A DNA stretch of 64,000 bases from Panicum virgatum (taxonomy: Eukaryota; Streptophyta; Magnoliopsida; Poales; Poaceae), in the NCBI RefSeq assembly GCF_016808335.1, contig NC_053147.1, positions 66,462,960 to 66,526,959 of the forward strand. The letters are read 5' to 3'. The notes beneath the pieces were generated by a model. It saw only the letters and a program-made list of their open reading frames with translations, did no database searches and was not told where the DNA came from. Position numbers and translations under genes: made by a program. Numbering within the stretch: the first letter of the stretch is position 1; each line of letters begins with the position of its first letter. Below are positions 10,800 through 23,374 of the stretch, piece by piece.

Positions 10800-13487
10800 T
10801 TGAACCGAACATGCAGACATGTGTAGTAGTCAACGGAACGTATTATTTATTTTATTTTCATATATTCATAGTTGTTCTTGATTGATATACATATAGTTGC
10901 ACTAAACTTGCAATGGGAAATTGTATTAAAAACCATAAAAGTGTTTTTTCTTCTAAGCGTCTCCGGTTTTAAGTCTGTCAATTACTTTAGTTCTGATTGC
11001 TTCTCCGAGGATCGTTCACTGAACGAAAATGTTCTTCCGTTTCCTTCTCCGATGATCAGGCTGACAAGGGATTGAACAAAACTTCTCCAGGGCTCGCCTC
11101 GCCGGCGGCGGGCGACTTGCATGGCGGGGGCGGTCGACGACGAGCAACGCGGATCAAATCCACTGACGTGGGCCTCAACAAAAGATGCGTGGGCTCAATT
11201 AAATGGGCCTCCACTTGGCCCAGTAACGCTACCGCGTCCATGGGCTCCTCTCAAGTCTCAACGAATCCTGGCCCAGTAAGCCATTTCCTCCATGTTCTGC
11301 ATTGATCTGAATGTTCAGGATTTACAAATGTTCAAAACTTTGTTGCCTCCAACGCCAGCGTGCTAGCGTGACGGGCTAAACGGGACAAAACACACTGCAA
11401 GTCCTCATTCTTTATTCGGCATACAACCACAAGAATCAGAGGGACGGGCACTGGCGGTTCCTTGCACAATGAGGCTGTTCGGTTTATCTAGGCTTGGCTT
11501 GTCACGGCTTGTCTCGACTTATTTCCTCTCACAGAATACTATTCATTCTACCAGCCCTACACTATTCATACGATTAGCCGAACAGGGCGAATCAACCGCG
11601 GTTCGGTTGTTGATTGTTCATCCAACGACAAGGATTGACCAATAGTTCAGTTACCGTTGTTGGATCCTTGGGCCAAGGCCCAATGGTCTGCTAGTATAAC
11701 TTTGCTGTTGATGATGATTCCTGTTTAATTACTTTGCTAGTGTAACCGTGTCAACCTCTCAATGAATCTTGGCTCAAAAAGCCCATTTCCTCTATGGGCC
11801 GAGATGGTACGGTCCAGCTCAGGCTCTGTTGTTCCGTGTACTACGTGGGCCTTGGCCTAACTGACAGCTCTGTGCATAAGAGTGATCACCGGCCCACACG
11901 GGCCAGTACCTAATCAACCTGCCGCCCGCCGCAGCCGAATCTTCCTTCCAGTGTAAGCTAATGATGATTAGCGGCGGCAACCTCCTCCATTTTTTTTCAC
12001 CCTGCTCCGGTTTCGGGCGCGACTATGCATCACTTCGGGTGATGGTTTCACAACCTATCACCTGAAGTATTGATTTGGGCCGGCCCATTAGATGGTTTGA
12101 TTGTTATGATGGGCATATTGCCTGCTAATCAAAAAATACATGCATGCAGAAAAAGATATGATGCTCACGTCAGCCACATGCACACAGATTTGGAAAATAA
12201 AAAAAGTTATAAATATTAAACCGAGCATCTCTATTAAATTTAGATTTCACCATTATCTTTTTCATGATAAGGTCTTCAAAACAAGACCACACTTCCATAT
12301 ATTTGCACAATACTTTTAAAAAATTATTTTCTTTAATACTAAATAATTAGTTTCGAATACTGGGTACAAATAATTTAACAACACGAACAAATAATTATTT
12401 TTACGAACAAATTTTTTACACATAACGAACAAATAATAATGTAGAATGAACAAAATATTAAACATCACGAATAAATGAGTTAACATGGCAGAACAATTTA
12501 ATCTATAGAGTGAACAAATAAATTATACGCCTTGAACTTTTATATTATGACAGAGAGTAATAGAAACATATCAAAGAAATATAAGAAGAATAGGTAAAAA
12601 GAATTGAATAAAATCAAAGAAAGAAAATATAGAATAGAATAAGAATACACGAGAAGAAAAAAAGTAAAAACTAGTTTAAAAGGAAAAGGATAAATTAAGA
12701 TAAGAATACAAAAGGAAAATAAGTATAAATAAAAGGAGAAAGAGACATAATTTTTATAAATGTTGGCTTAGAATAAAATAATAGAATGAGAAAAAGAAAA
12801 TAACAAGGGAAAGAAAATTGTACATAAAAATCTAGTGGTATGAATATATAGTACAAAGAGTTGTACTGTCTCTCTGCCATCCTAGTTACTCACTAGTCTG
12901 CTAGCAGAAACATTAGGAAGCAAACCCCGTAGCAACCTAGTAGGTTGTATTGGGCCCACAATGTTAGTAACAAAAATCCCATCATCCAGCACCACATGAG
13001 CTACTGTGTTCAACTAAAAAAAGTTAATATACAAAGGAAAAATAAAAATAAAATAGAAAGAAAAAAGAAAAATAGAACCCAAAAGAAATAGATAAAAAAA
13101 AGAAAAACAGTAATAAAAAGATGCACCTCAGCTTTTGGGGTAGCAAACACCATGTGTGTTAATCACGCGGCCAGCGGCCACATGCTGCTGCAGCTAATAG
13201 GTCGCTAGTTGCATATTGCCTAGCTCACGTATGTAATCACGATAGACAGCCTAACTATTATATCAGAACTATAATTTCTATGTTGGGCAGATTCCCTCCA
13301 CTGAGTCTACTTTACTCCTTCAAACAATAGATATAAAATTTGTAGCACGAGCGATGCAGGCTTTCCGTCCGGTTTCCCTCGCACAAACCCCCCAAAAGGC
13401 AAAACAAAACCCCCCAAATCCTTCCATCTCCCCCCATTCCCATCTCTCTCCCCTCCCCCGATCGCAGGCCGATCGGCGGCGGCGGCG
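10800..13487. other. Intergenic DNA upstream of the SUMO protease gene
   Basis: I see no supportable gene here. Two imperfect copies of a GGCCCA-rich stretch occur (about 11235-11290 and 11755-11800). A possible small MITE is listed separately. 12190-12890 and 13010-13110 are strongly A/T-biased, with AACAAATAAT-type repeats. The last 150 bp before 13488 are C-rich and look like the 5' UTR of the following gene; TATA placement is unclear. Confidence 0.6.
11471..11590. mobile_element. Possible short foldback MITE
   Basis: The left end reads AGGCTGTTCGGTTTATC. The right end, read on the other strand, gives GCCCTGTTCGGCTAATC. The two match over most of the first 17 bases. The interior is a common grass repeat (CTATTCAT...). 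I could not define a target duplication, so borders and superfamily are uncertain. Confidence 0.35.
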
Positions 13488-16400
13488 ATGGCGCCCGGGC
13501 GCACCCGGATCGAGATCAACTGGCGGGAGGTTTTCAGCAGCACCTCCCCCGACCGCGATGCCAGCTTCTGCGTCGCGTCTCCCTCCTCGGCGCCGCAAAA
13601 CTCCCTGGCGGCGGCGGCGAGGGGGCCGCGGGGCGCCGCGAGGGCGTCGTCGGACGACGAGAAGCGGCGCGGGACCCCCTACCCCACCCGGAGGTTCGGG
13701 GGCCTGCGCGGGGAGCTCGACCAGAGGCGCGGCGAGCGCGGCCCCGGCGCGGTTGCGGACGACGGGGTGCCCCGCCGGTTGACGCGCGCGGCCGCGAAGA
13801 AGGTACGTGTGCCCGCCCGCTCATGTGTTTTCGTGCGTGGTTGAATCGAGCTCGAGTGATCAATTAGATTACGAATCGATTGGCTTTGCGGTGGTTTTGT
13901 GGGAGTTTATTGCGCATTCTATTCCTCAGGTGTGCGCGTGGGTTTCGGTCCCCCCTTTTGAGCTGCATTGTTCCATTATTCAGAGAAACTTCGCTCGCTT
14001 GGTTTTGCAGGCTGCTGCTCGGGGACCGGATGCTCGTTTCGGTGCTACCGACGTGTTCGAATTCGGTAAGTTCTGCTAACTTGCTGCCATTATCGTTTTT
14101 AAGCCGGCACACCTACCAGTGGCAACAGATGGATTGGGGGACTATTCGATCATGTGATGAGTTATGGAATTTACCGTGCTGGCTTATTCGTGTGGACCAT
14201 TGATCGTGATGAAATGTTCGTTGAGTCTGTCACAGTTGTTCACTGATCCAAACTGTAACGGATTTGTGTCGTTTTGTTTGTAGGTCAGGAGGATGAGAAG
14301 GGGGAAAATGCGGGCCGCAAATACTCTCCCCTTTCTAGAGGGAAAAAGAATTATGGCATGGTACGGTACTTTTTTTTTTGGCCTTGCTGATCCATAGGCA
14401 TCTCTTGGAGACTTGGACTAATGAAGGAGTTGTGAGTGCAGCTTCCTATTACTGAACGCAAACGCCAAAGGCATGTTGGACCAAGGACTATACCAGTGGA
14501 TAAGATGTACTCAACCCAACCATTTTCAAAATCTAGGAACCAGCGGAGGGTTCATTCCATTGATCCAGAGGAGTCCGATCATGGAAAATCTCAGCAGAGT
14601 GGAAGTTTCAGTTTCAGTAGGTTTCACAAGAGGTAGGCATCCATTTAGGTTACTTTTGGTACTAAATTCCAATAATTTTATCTGTGCATTTTGTACAACC
14701 CTTTGGATATTTGTTATTATGGGAATATGCCATTATATGGAAATTTGTATACTTTTAAAGATATTCTCTGCCTCAATTATATTGCCCAAAGCATTTGCAT
14801 ATTATGCACATATGGTCATATATATTGGCATGTAGCTGTACCATTATTACTTTTATAGCATGTTACCTATCAACAGTTCATTTTCAATTCTTCTATACAG
14901 GAGGAAGGAACAGCTTCAGGATTCATCCTCTGTTTATTCTCAAAAGGTTGGTATGCTGATGTTTAATCTATACCAAGAAGAGTACATTGTTAATTAATCA
15001 TCCGTGCTTTCCTGTTACTTGAATGTTAAAATTACACGATCTTCATTTTGGATTAACTGCTAAATGTGCAAACTATATTTGTCGCATTCCAGTTAATCCT
15101 ATTGCATGCAATGCGTAATGAACATATTGTGTTTGATTCCAATGGTCACAAGAACAGTAGAAAACATAGTGAATGTTGCTGTTTACTGTCAAGTATATTT
15201 CTTTTCACTATTGATGGCTTTTTTTGCATGAACTATTGCCCACTAGAAAATAAACTCTCTTTGTTTTGACATGAGGATACAAAGTTTTGTATTTCGCAGT
15301 AGATCTTGTCTTCAGGAAGCTTTGGGTGGTTATTACTCCCTTTAGTAGACACTGCTATACTTTACAGCAATAATTTTTCCATGGTATTCTTTGTCCATAA
15401 GTTTGGTTACCATTTGTCGCATTGGCAGGTGCGAGGCCATTTGTAGGACACTATGCCATACTTTCTCATAGCACTTTGATCCCCACTTTTCCATTTTGAC
15501 CTTACTTTTATCAACGAATTTCCTATAAGGTTCAAGATGTGGTTCTATTGGATGATGAAGATATGCAAACTGAGGGAGGAGTAAACTATGAGATTTCTGA
15601 CATACGGTAATGTTATCTCTAGTTTTATATTCATCGCGGTACTGTTATCTGAGCTTTTGGTTTATGTTTCAAATGAGCCAATTGTATTTTCAGGAATGAA
15701 CCAAAGATCTACTACCCATCAAGGTGAATATTTGCATTCTTTCTGAAGAATGTACATGGTTGTGTTTCCTTTTACCTTCTGTTGACTTTATTATGTGAAC
15801 AGAGATGATCCACAAGCCGTGGAGCTCACCAGCTCAGATATTGCCTGTCTTAACCCTGGAGCATTTTTGTCATCACCAGTGATAAACTACTACATCCAGT
15901 AAGAATATCTCTATTTTTCAGCTGCAACTTTGTATTATCCTACTCTACAAAAATTACATTTTTTTAATCTTCTTGAGTGCATCCCTTATTTTTCAAACAA
16001 ACAGGATGTAATCAATTCAAGGTTTGCTAAGGTAATATTTAGGTGTTATATTTTCTTTTTTAATGCTGCTTCACATTGTAATGTCTTGAATATCATCAAA
16101 CTATTTATGGTGGGATATTAACTGAAGAATTGGTTAAAAGTAATATTATGTGAACTCTGAAATATGCTATTTGCGGAGAGGTATTGAAACTGAATAAAGG
16201 ATTTCTGAGTTCTGATTATGCTGCATGTTGTCTTGTTTCGATGATGATGCTGTGCAGGAACATCAAAAGGACCAGATTGAACCGTGAAGATTGCAGAGAC
16301 AAATTCTACATATTTAACACGTATTTTTATGGAAAGCTTGAAGAAGCATTGCATCCGCGGGTACGATCTTTTGTGTCATGCCGTCATACTTCTTTTACTA

Positions 16401-19400
16401 AATGACTTGCAATTATGTCTTTGTGCAAAAATGGGATAATTATACTCTTCTGGGTACGTGGTACATGAGTGCCTTGTAATAGAAGTTTTTGTTCTTCGTT
16501 TTTTTCCCTCGGATTGGCAGCAGATGTTCGCTGTTTTATTAAGAAGGAATGAAACACTAGTACAAAAGACAGCAAAGAAGGAAAAATTGAACACACAAAC
16601 GCACCCCAACTCAAATTGTTAAATGTACACAGCCATGTCCAAGAGGAAAAGCCACCCAAACGAACATATTTATAGGATAAGGGAACTCAAGGCAGAAGCT
16701 TCTGCCGAACAACACAGCGAACATTCTTAAAGAACATCGCGGACCACAGCCAAGGTACTTGGATTCCGATTCTCAAACGCACACATTGCGATGCTTCCAG
16801 AGAAGCCGGACAACCAAAATGGCCAGAAAGTTAAAACCTTTCCGCCAGGGTTCATCCATTGATTGTACCGCAATACGGCACCATTCTTGAAAGGAGATAG
16901 GATCAGTGCCTTGCAAATAGAGGTTTTTTTCTTGATATGAGATAGACCCTTTTTTCTTGGGTAGAATTGCAATTAAATAAAAGTGCATACCCATTTTTCA
17001 AAAGCTCCATAGGGAAGGAAATTTCTAGACAGCAGTAGCCTTGCTTATTCTGTAAGGAAGCTGGTTCGAACCCAGGACCTCCAAGCTGCAAGTAGAAAGA
17101 CTTTACCACTGCGCCAGGCCTGGCTTTCTTGAGCGATGAATTAAAAAAAAAATCTTGACCAGGGGGAGAGACATCTACCTGATTTTTATCTTAAGAAGCT
17201 TGTGCCGTGACTCCAACACAGGCTGGTTCAGCGAACCGCTTCTCTGGCGTGTTCATCTGATCAGTTGCACCGTGAGAGTGTTGGCTTGAGCGAGGAATTA
17301 CAATGAACAATTTTTTTCCCCTTTGGTGAGGAGTTAACATTTGTTTCTTGTTCCCCTGCGATCATGACTGCTTAAGGGTTGGCCAGTTGCGAACATATTT
17401 GAGTTTTGTTTCAACTGCATTTCAATACTTATTTCATTTCGAACGTTCGCCCATCAGTCCTTTACAAAATTTCATCCTCCTTTTTTCTAATGACAAAATT
17501 CAATTCTGAATAAAACATCCGTCCAAGTTTTTTTCTTCAATCATTTATTTTGTCTTGGCATTATCTTCTGTGCTACTTGTTTGTTCATCATGTTTTTTAT
17601 TATCTTCAGATGATATTTTAGATTAGAAAATTTATGCTTCCTTGGATTTTTTTATAGGGTGACTTCTCAAAGTTGAGAAGATGGTGGAAAGGTGTCAATA
17701 TATTTCATAGAGCATACGTCATCTTGCCGATCCATGGGACGTAAGTTGTTGCTGAAATAAGACATTTACATTATGAAGCCAAATTACTATTACTAGCCAA
17801 TATGCCCGTGTGTTGCCACGGTCGAAGGGCCTGTACGGATCAGTTTTTTTTTTTTGAGAAAGATACGGATCAGATTTTTTTATGTGGTTTTTTCTTCAAC
17901 ATAGAGTTTATTGTATTTTCACGTTCTCATTGTATTCTAGTCCATTTAGGTTACGTTATATAGTAGTATAGTTGTTCGATTCTCGTTATATACGCTTTGG
18001 GTCCACTTGTCAGTGATACGTGTTGGACCAAACGAAAATTTCTGGTGGAAACGTTGCTAGTTTTAGTAACTAGCAAATATGCCCGTGCGTTGCTACGGTC
18101 GAAAGGCCCGCACAAGTCGTAGCTGATTTTTTTTCCTATGATGGGTTTTCTTAAATAAAAAATATTGTTGTGTTTTCACATTCTCACTATATTCAAGTCC
18201 ATTTAGGTTACAATATAATGTTGTTATTTGGTTCTCATTATATACACTTTGGGTCCGCCTGTCGGTGATACATGTTGGACTAAACCAAAAATTTTTGGTG
18301 GAAACATTATGTGCTTTAGAAATAGGTATAGATTTAGATCCATGCAGTATAATGATTAGTTTTTTTAGCAAGTTTCATGGTTCATCTGGATCTGCCTAGG
18401 GTCATGCATTGATTCAAATATGGCTCCTGTGATTCCTAATATTCTTTGGAAGCATTGCAACGATTACGTCTTCAACAATGCTACTCTGAATGCATCTTTG
18501 ATCGTGTGGATAGTAGAGGAGGGAGTTTTATGGTGCAGCCGGAGCCTGGGGCCTTGTTTTCTCCTTCTCGCTTGGGATGTTGTTTTTTAGCATGGCATTC
18601 CTGCTCTCGATTTCCTAGGGTGTGTTGTGTGTATGTCGTGTGTGTTGTACATTTGGTACTCATTCTTCTTAACGAAATGTGTGTTGTACATTTGGTGGTG
18701 TTTCTTCTTAATGAAATGACACCTATCCTGCTTCGCTCGAGAAAAAGTACCTAATATTCTACTTCTTGATGTATTGTCCTTTTTAGAATATGCTGAATGC
18801 ATTTGAAATCTATAATCATGTCTTTCATGCTGTAGTTTGTATATGTAGTATATTAAAAGTTACCTCTTTGCTTGTATATTCAGGGCTCACTGGAGCTTGG
18901 TAATCATTTGCATGCCTGCAAAAGAGAGTGTTTCAGGACCAATCATACTTCATCTGGACTCCCTTGGGATGCATAGCAGTACTAAGATCTTGAACACAGT
19001 TGAGAGGCAAGTAACAATCTCAGCTATAGTCATCTAGTTGTTTTTACTCCTGCTATTCAGAAACAAGAAATTCTAAAATGTGGCAAACTTGCTTGCTACT
19101 GCATTTTAGTGCAAGTGGTTGACCATCTTGCTTCTGTATTACAGATACTTTGAAGAAGAATGGCGGCACTTAAAGAAGAATCCTTCTCCTGAGACATCAG
19201 TTTCGGAGATAATATGGGAGGATCTTCCAAGTTATATACACAAGGAAAAAGTTCAGGTACATAATTTGAACAAATATTGCAAAGTAACGCTATAAGGTGC
19301 TTCCAGTTGCTCTTGGTATATTGGTTTCCAGATGTTTGTTTTAGATAATTGTCCAGATTGTTGCTATTTTGTACAATTTACGCACCAATCAATCTAACAT

Positions 19401-20622
19401 GATTTTAACAACTACAGGTTCCACAACAGAATAATGCATACGACTGTGGCATCTTCATGCTTTATTACATTGAACAGTTTATAAGAGAGGCACCAGAAAG
19501 GTTCACGATAGATAACCTTGGCATGGTTATTGCTTCCTACTCTTTTCTATACTTATTCAGTTCTTGCGATGCTTTTTCTGTTGAGCTCTGTAAGACTGTT
19601 TGAGATAGTTTAATACTGAATTTGTGTTTGCTACACAGTATACTGAACTTGTGTTTGTTACACAGTTTGATTGCAGTTGGTTCAAACCTGAAGATGCTTC
19701 TGGGCTAAGGCTGAGAATAAGAGAGCTACTGCAAGAAGCATTTGAAAGTGCCAGGCTGGATGATGCTATGTCAGAAGCAGCCGCATCTGATGGCTCTTAT
19801 ATTGGTGACAGCATAAAGGGTGGAGAATTGGAAGCAGATGCACCTTCTGACAGTTCAGAAATGGTCTTAGAGTTTGGAAACACTGGCAAGAGAAATGAAG
19901 GCATCAAGGTTGCAGCCTCAGGAGAGTCAGGCAACTCTGGTAAGTGTAATGAAGGCATCAAGGTAGCCGAATCAGAAGAAGCAAGTGGAGAGTCTGGAAA
20001 TGCTGGGAGAAGTATTGAAGGATATGAAGGATATGTTGCAGAATCAGAGGAAGAAAGTGGGGAGTCTGGAGAGGCTGGTAAGAGTGATGAAGGCATCAAT
20101 GTTGCAGAACCAGAAGAAGCAAGTGGAGAGTCTGGAGATGCTGGTAGGATTATTGAATTTATCAATGTTGCAGAATCAGATAATGCAAGCGAGGAGTTTG
20201 GATATGCTGGTAAGACTAAGAAAGGCATCAAGGTTGCAGCATCTTATGGAGCAAGTGTGGAGTGTGTATCCACTGATAAGAGTATGGTGTCTGTATCAGA
20301 CAAAGCACCGGCTAGCAACAGCAAATGTGTTGAAAATACTGCAGGCTGTGCTCTATCAGAAGCAGCTTCATTTTCTGATAGCGTGAAAGATGAAGAAGGT
20401 ACCATGAAAGCAGATTTGGGCAGCTCAAAAACTGAGAAAGAAGGATTGATTGCAATTGTATCGCCAGAAAGGCCGAGGAACGAGGGGGGCATTCCTAGGA
20501 CACCCATTCCAGATGTAGTTTGTGACAGCTGCAACAGTGACACTGAACCCACGATGAAGATTTTAAGAATTTTCAGAAAAAGTCCCCAAAAAGTTTCCGG
20601 CCGGTTAAAATGGGATAGCTGA
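13488..20622 (+). CDS. SUMO-specific cysteine protease, OTS/ULP1 type (peptidase C48)
   Basis: The predicted 790-residue nuclear protease would process SUMO and remove it from targets. Exons: 13488-13802, 14011-14065, 14284-14360, 14442-14632, 14901-14946, 15530-15606, 15694-15723, 15803-15898, 16258-16360, 17658-17740, 18884-19006, 19145-19256, 19418-19525, 19666-20622. All join in frame. The Ulp1 domain starts near residue 245 (DDPQAVELTSSDIACLNP). The catalytic triad is His360 (AHWSLVIICMP), Asp383 (LHLDSLG) and Cys446 (NNAYDCGIF), with Gln440 as oxyanion helper. Similarity is closest to Arabidopsis OTS1/OTS2 from memory of their motifs. The basic N-terminus is poorly conserved. After the protease domain a 300-residue acidic tail carries 22-residue repeats, which I do not recall from other OTS proteins. 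Intron 11 starts with GC. An alternative in-frame acceptor at 19639 would add 9 residues. No disabling change was seen. Confidence 0.88.
16499..16912 (-). mobile_element. 5'-truncated LINE 3' end in intron 9 of the SUMO protease gene
   Basis: On the - strand the sequence reads the C-terminal end of an L1-type ORF2 (SFQEWCRIAVQSMDEPWRKG, then LLWKHRNVCVFENRNPS). It ends in the usual plant LINE tail (TTCTTAATAAAACAGCG ... GAGGGAAAAAAACG), with the A-run at about 16499-16507. It lies antisense to the host gene. The 5' limit is approximate because a tRNA-like SINE abuts it. Confidence 0.65.
16915..17127 (-). mobile_element. tRNA-derived SINE in intron 9
   Basis: The - strand shows an A-box-like TGGCGCAGTGGTAAAG and, 30-odd bases on, a B box GGTTCGAACC (plus-strand 17040-17125). 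A body and a T-rich tail follow towards 16915. The internal RNA polymerase III promoter spacing suits a tRNA-derived SINE. It does not fold as a tRNA, because the acceptor stem cannot pair. Confidence 0.5.
17792..18335. repeat. Two tandem copies of a ~270-bp repeat in intron 10
   Basis: Copy 1 starts ACTAGCCAATATGCCCGTG at 17792 and copy 2 starts ACTAGCAAATATGCCCGTG at 18069. The two stay alignable throughout: both contain CCATTTAGGTTAC, then a TTATATAC.CTTTGGGTCC block, and end in TTGGTGGAAAC-like sequence. The unit start is a very common grass intergenic repeat, probably a transposon end. The copies differ at many sites, so the duplication is old or the two are separate insertions. Confidence 0.6.
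18446..18749 (+). mobile_element. 5'-truncated LINE (304 bp) in intron 10, with 11-bp target duplication
   Basis: CCTAATATTCT at 18435-18445 is repeated exactly at 18750-18760, bounding the insertion. The inside begins mid-ORF (LWKHCNDYVFNNA) and ends in a plant LINE 3' tail (CTTCTTAATGAAATGAC ... CTCGAGAAAAAG). It is in sense with the SUMO protease gene. The tail contains a nearly repeated TGTGTTGTACATTTGGT unit (18630-18700). Confidence 0.8.
19613..19666 (+). repeat. 27-bp tandem duplication of a 3' splice site
   Basis: Units 19613-19639 and 19640-19666 differ at two bases and each ends in TACACAGT. Each therefore carries a usable AG acceptor for intron 13 of the SUMO protease gene, at 19638 and 19665. 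The distance of 27 nt keeps the frame, and the first unit reads YTELVFVTQ if included. Confidence 0.75.
19921..20322 (+). repeat. 66-bp coding minisatellite in the SUMO protease C-terminal tail
   Basis: Units begin at 19921, 19987, 20059, 20125, 20191 and 20257. Spacing is 66 bp except for one 72-bp unit. They encode variants of GESGNAGKSNEGIKVAESEE followed by AS, i.e. 22 residues, acidic and Ser/Gly-rich. A degenerate unit precedes at about 19868. Divergence is graded, with the outer units most diverged. Confidence 0.8.
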
Positions 20623-21626
20623 CCCGAGGGGCCAAGCGCGGTACTTTTGTTGCTTTCCCAGGAAGGTGGCAAACAATGCCAGATGTCAGCAAGGCTACTT
20701 TGACGTGGCTGGTACCTGTTGGCCAGATGATGTTACCTGTTGCTGTGTGCCCACCCGGTATCCGAGAGGTAAACCGAAGACTTGGCATGCAGTGTGCGGG
20801 TCAGACACATGACCATCTTATATTCTTTTGCTCTCGGGTCCTTGCTCCTGGTAGCAGCTTTTGTGTAGGAAGGCCATGGGCATGGGCGCGAGACATGTAA
20901 AGTGTACAGGGTTAAAGTAGTTAACCATATAGGGAGTATCCAGGATGGAAGTTATGTTTGTTACACCTTCGGACACCTGCAAGTGGTGCATGCATTCCGT
21001 TCTGAGATAAGCTATTGAAAATTGAAATTGTAGCAAGGTTCAGGTTCTGTGTGATTGATGTATGTCCATGGCGTATTTCTTTTGTTCCTTTGAGCAAACC
21101 AGCATGTGCGTCGTCGGTGCCCAACAAATTCCCCGCTCTCGCTTTGATAACATTTCTTTTGACCTGGGTGGAGCCTTCATGTGCGAAGCTGCTGTGACAG
21201 TGCAATGGCATTGGTGGATGCCATGACCAGATGCTGATTGGAAGGTTCATGAAGTGGTATGGTTGGCAGATTAGCATCTTCGCGTTGCTTGGTAACCCTA
21301 CCATCTCGATGGATTGATGTTTGGCTGTTTTAACTCGACTTCACTCGAGTCCTCTTTTGATGTTACATGGACAGTCGGAATGATGTTTCAACCAACTTGG
21401 CAGCAATTAGCTAGTGGGCGATTCAGAGGAGATGGACGGAAGCGATCCAACGCTGCAAGCAACGCCACGAGGGGATGTAGCTCAACGTCGCTGAATTTGT
21501 GGTAGAACAAAGCACAAAAGTGTTTGCTGCACTCTTGTTCCTTCCCCCTAAATTCTCATGGTACTCAATGCTCGTCAATTGACAGACTTCCAGTTTCACT
21601 TTACTGTCTCAAAACGAGCAGATTTA
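20623..21626. other. 3' flank of the SUMO protease gene
   Basis: The stretch probably begins with the 3' UTR. No further coding exon, RNA gene or repeat border could be supported. A 35-bp stretch at about 21141-21175 (TTTGATAACATTTCTTTTGA) recurs with small changes at 27459-27485 and its tandem copy. Confidence 0.5.
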
Positions 21627-21811
21627 GAGCTGGTTTGATTGGATGTTAAGATATTGGTATGCCAAAATATAGGTATGTCAATATTTTACTAAAATCTTGA
21701 CAAGTTTAAAATAACACTTGGTTAAGTGGATCGTTTTTTAACCTTCAACTAAATAAGTGCTAAAATTTACCCATAGCATGATAACAGTTTGGAGACGAAC
21801 CAATCGCACCC
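21627..21811. mobile_element. Tourist-like MITE (PIF/Harbinger type)
   Basis: The 185-bp element is flanked by TTA at 21624-21626 and 21812-21814. The left end reads GAGCTGGTTTGATTGG. The right end, inverted, reads GGGTGCGATTGGTTCG. A TTA target duplication with GC-rich ends fits Tourist MITEs. It has no coding capacity. Confidence 0.6.
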
Positions 21812-22108
21812 TTAGCATCTTTCTCCCTTTCAAGGAAAAAAGAAAACCATTCTTTCCTGGTTGCGCTGTGTGTGCCTCCCAGCTTTAGCTTTTGCTCTCC
21901 CGGGCGCCGTGCACGTCTCTTTCTCCCTCGACGCGTCCCATGTCGTGGAGATCGGCGAAGGCGGAGCCCACGTCGCTGCCAGCCGGTTTGGCGGTTGCTG
22001 TTGCAGCTGCAGCCACAGGCCCACAGCCACACGATAAGGACAAGGGAGACGCCACCGGAAGGCGAGGGCAAACCTGGCCTAGCTCCCGGATCTTAGCTCC
22101 ATCTTCCT
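21812..22108. other. Short GC-rich stretch left of CACTA B
   Basis: Open frames exist on both strands (for example a + frame from 21937 starting MSWRSAKAEPTS). Composition alone does not make them convincing genes. The stretch is cut at 22108 by the CACTA element, so it could be the start of a disrupted exon. Confidence 0.3.
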
Positions 22109-22613
22109 CACTGCTAGAAAATCTCTAATTAGTACCGGTCGGAAACCTCCGGTTTGTACCGGTTTCCCGACCGGTACCGCTCCTCCGGTACTAAGTGCAC
22201 GCGCACTTAGTACCGGTCAGCTGGCCCGGTACTAAACGGCCTGTTTAGTACCGGTTGGTAACACCAACAGGTACTAAACTGCTGGCCACGCCAGCAGCTA
22301 GGCCGAGCAGTTTAGTATCGGTTGGTAATACCAACCGGTACTAAACGATTTTTTTTTATGTTTTATATTTGTTCTCTTTTCCTTTCAATTTCAATTAATT
22401 AGTATTAGTAGTCGTACTCGCAGCGGTTTGTGTATTCGTACTCGTACTCGTATCTAGAATTTGTATTTGTATATGGAGCAAAGCAAATAAAAAAATTATA
22501 CACATACATGGATAAAAGAAATGTTAGAAATTATATACATACATGGATAAAAGACAATAATATTTACAAGTATGAATTCTCATAAGTTTTTTCCGACAAA
22601 TTCTTCAATAATT

Positions 22614-22814
22614 CTAATCATCTGCATCGTCATCAGCACCAGCATCCTTCTTGCGGCGTTTGTTGAGTTTATCAGCTCGAGCCACACTTATCATTGGATC
22701 GGAATGAAATTCACCTTTTGGATTTATCACCTCATCCAACAGGAATCCACAGAGTGCTTCTTGAATTGCCCTAATTCTTTCCGGTTCGATGAGGTTCTCT
22801 TTCATTCTCCAAAT
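22614..22814 (-). pseudogene. Last exon of the CACTA B second gene
   Basis: After an acceptor (TTGACAG) the - strand reads IWRMKENLIEPERIRAIQEA, then CGFLLDEVINPKGEFHSDP, and ends in an acidic tail ADDDADD and a stop at 22614. The motif resembles C-terminal exons seen in second genes of grass CACTA elements, from memory. Upstream exons could not be assembled, so I treat it as part of a broken gene. Confidence 0.5.
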
Positions 22815-23370
22815 CTGTCAACAACAAATAAACACCAATAGTTTAATTTAGTACCTGCATGGAATTAGATACAAGAAATTGTTACTAATGTTATATGTAC
22901 TTTGAAGTTTTCTTGTGTCACCCTCTTGGTATCTCTGTAAAAAAAGTGCATGTGCTCACATACGTATATATCTACCAAATTTTTACAAATATCTACAAAT
23001 TTACTATAATTTGAAAAAATATCTATAATTTCCACTATTTACTTCATTTGTATAAATATCTACAAATGTTCGAGAAATTTACTATAATTTTTTACATGAA
23101 AAATATTGTAACCATTCGTACTATTTTCTATAAATTTTTACTAATGTTCACAAATTTTCACAAATGTTTGATGCAATTCTTCATTTTCTATAAATGTTCA
23201 CAAATTTGTTCAAAAGTTCACAAATTTCGTTGATTTTAACAAATGTTCACAAAGTTCATAAATATCTATAGACATTCCATCGATTTGAACAAATTTCTAA
23301 CGATTTCATCAATTTTCTGCAAATTTCTAACAATTAAATAGCTTTACTGACGTCAGCACGTACTCGTGCT
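22815..23370. other. AT-rich CACTA B interior with short direct repeats
   Basis: No coding signal is seen. Variants of ACAAATTT and TCTATAAATGTTCACAAAT recur between 22970 and 23300. TGACGTCAGCACG and an inverted copy (CGTGCTGACGTCA) lie at about 23349-23378. Confidence 0.5.
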
Positions 23371-23374
23371 GACG

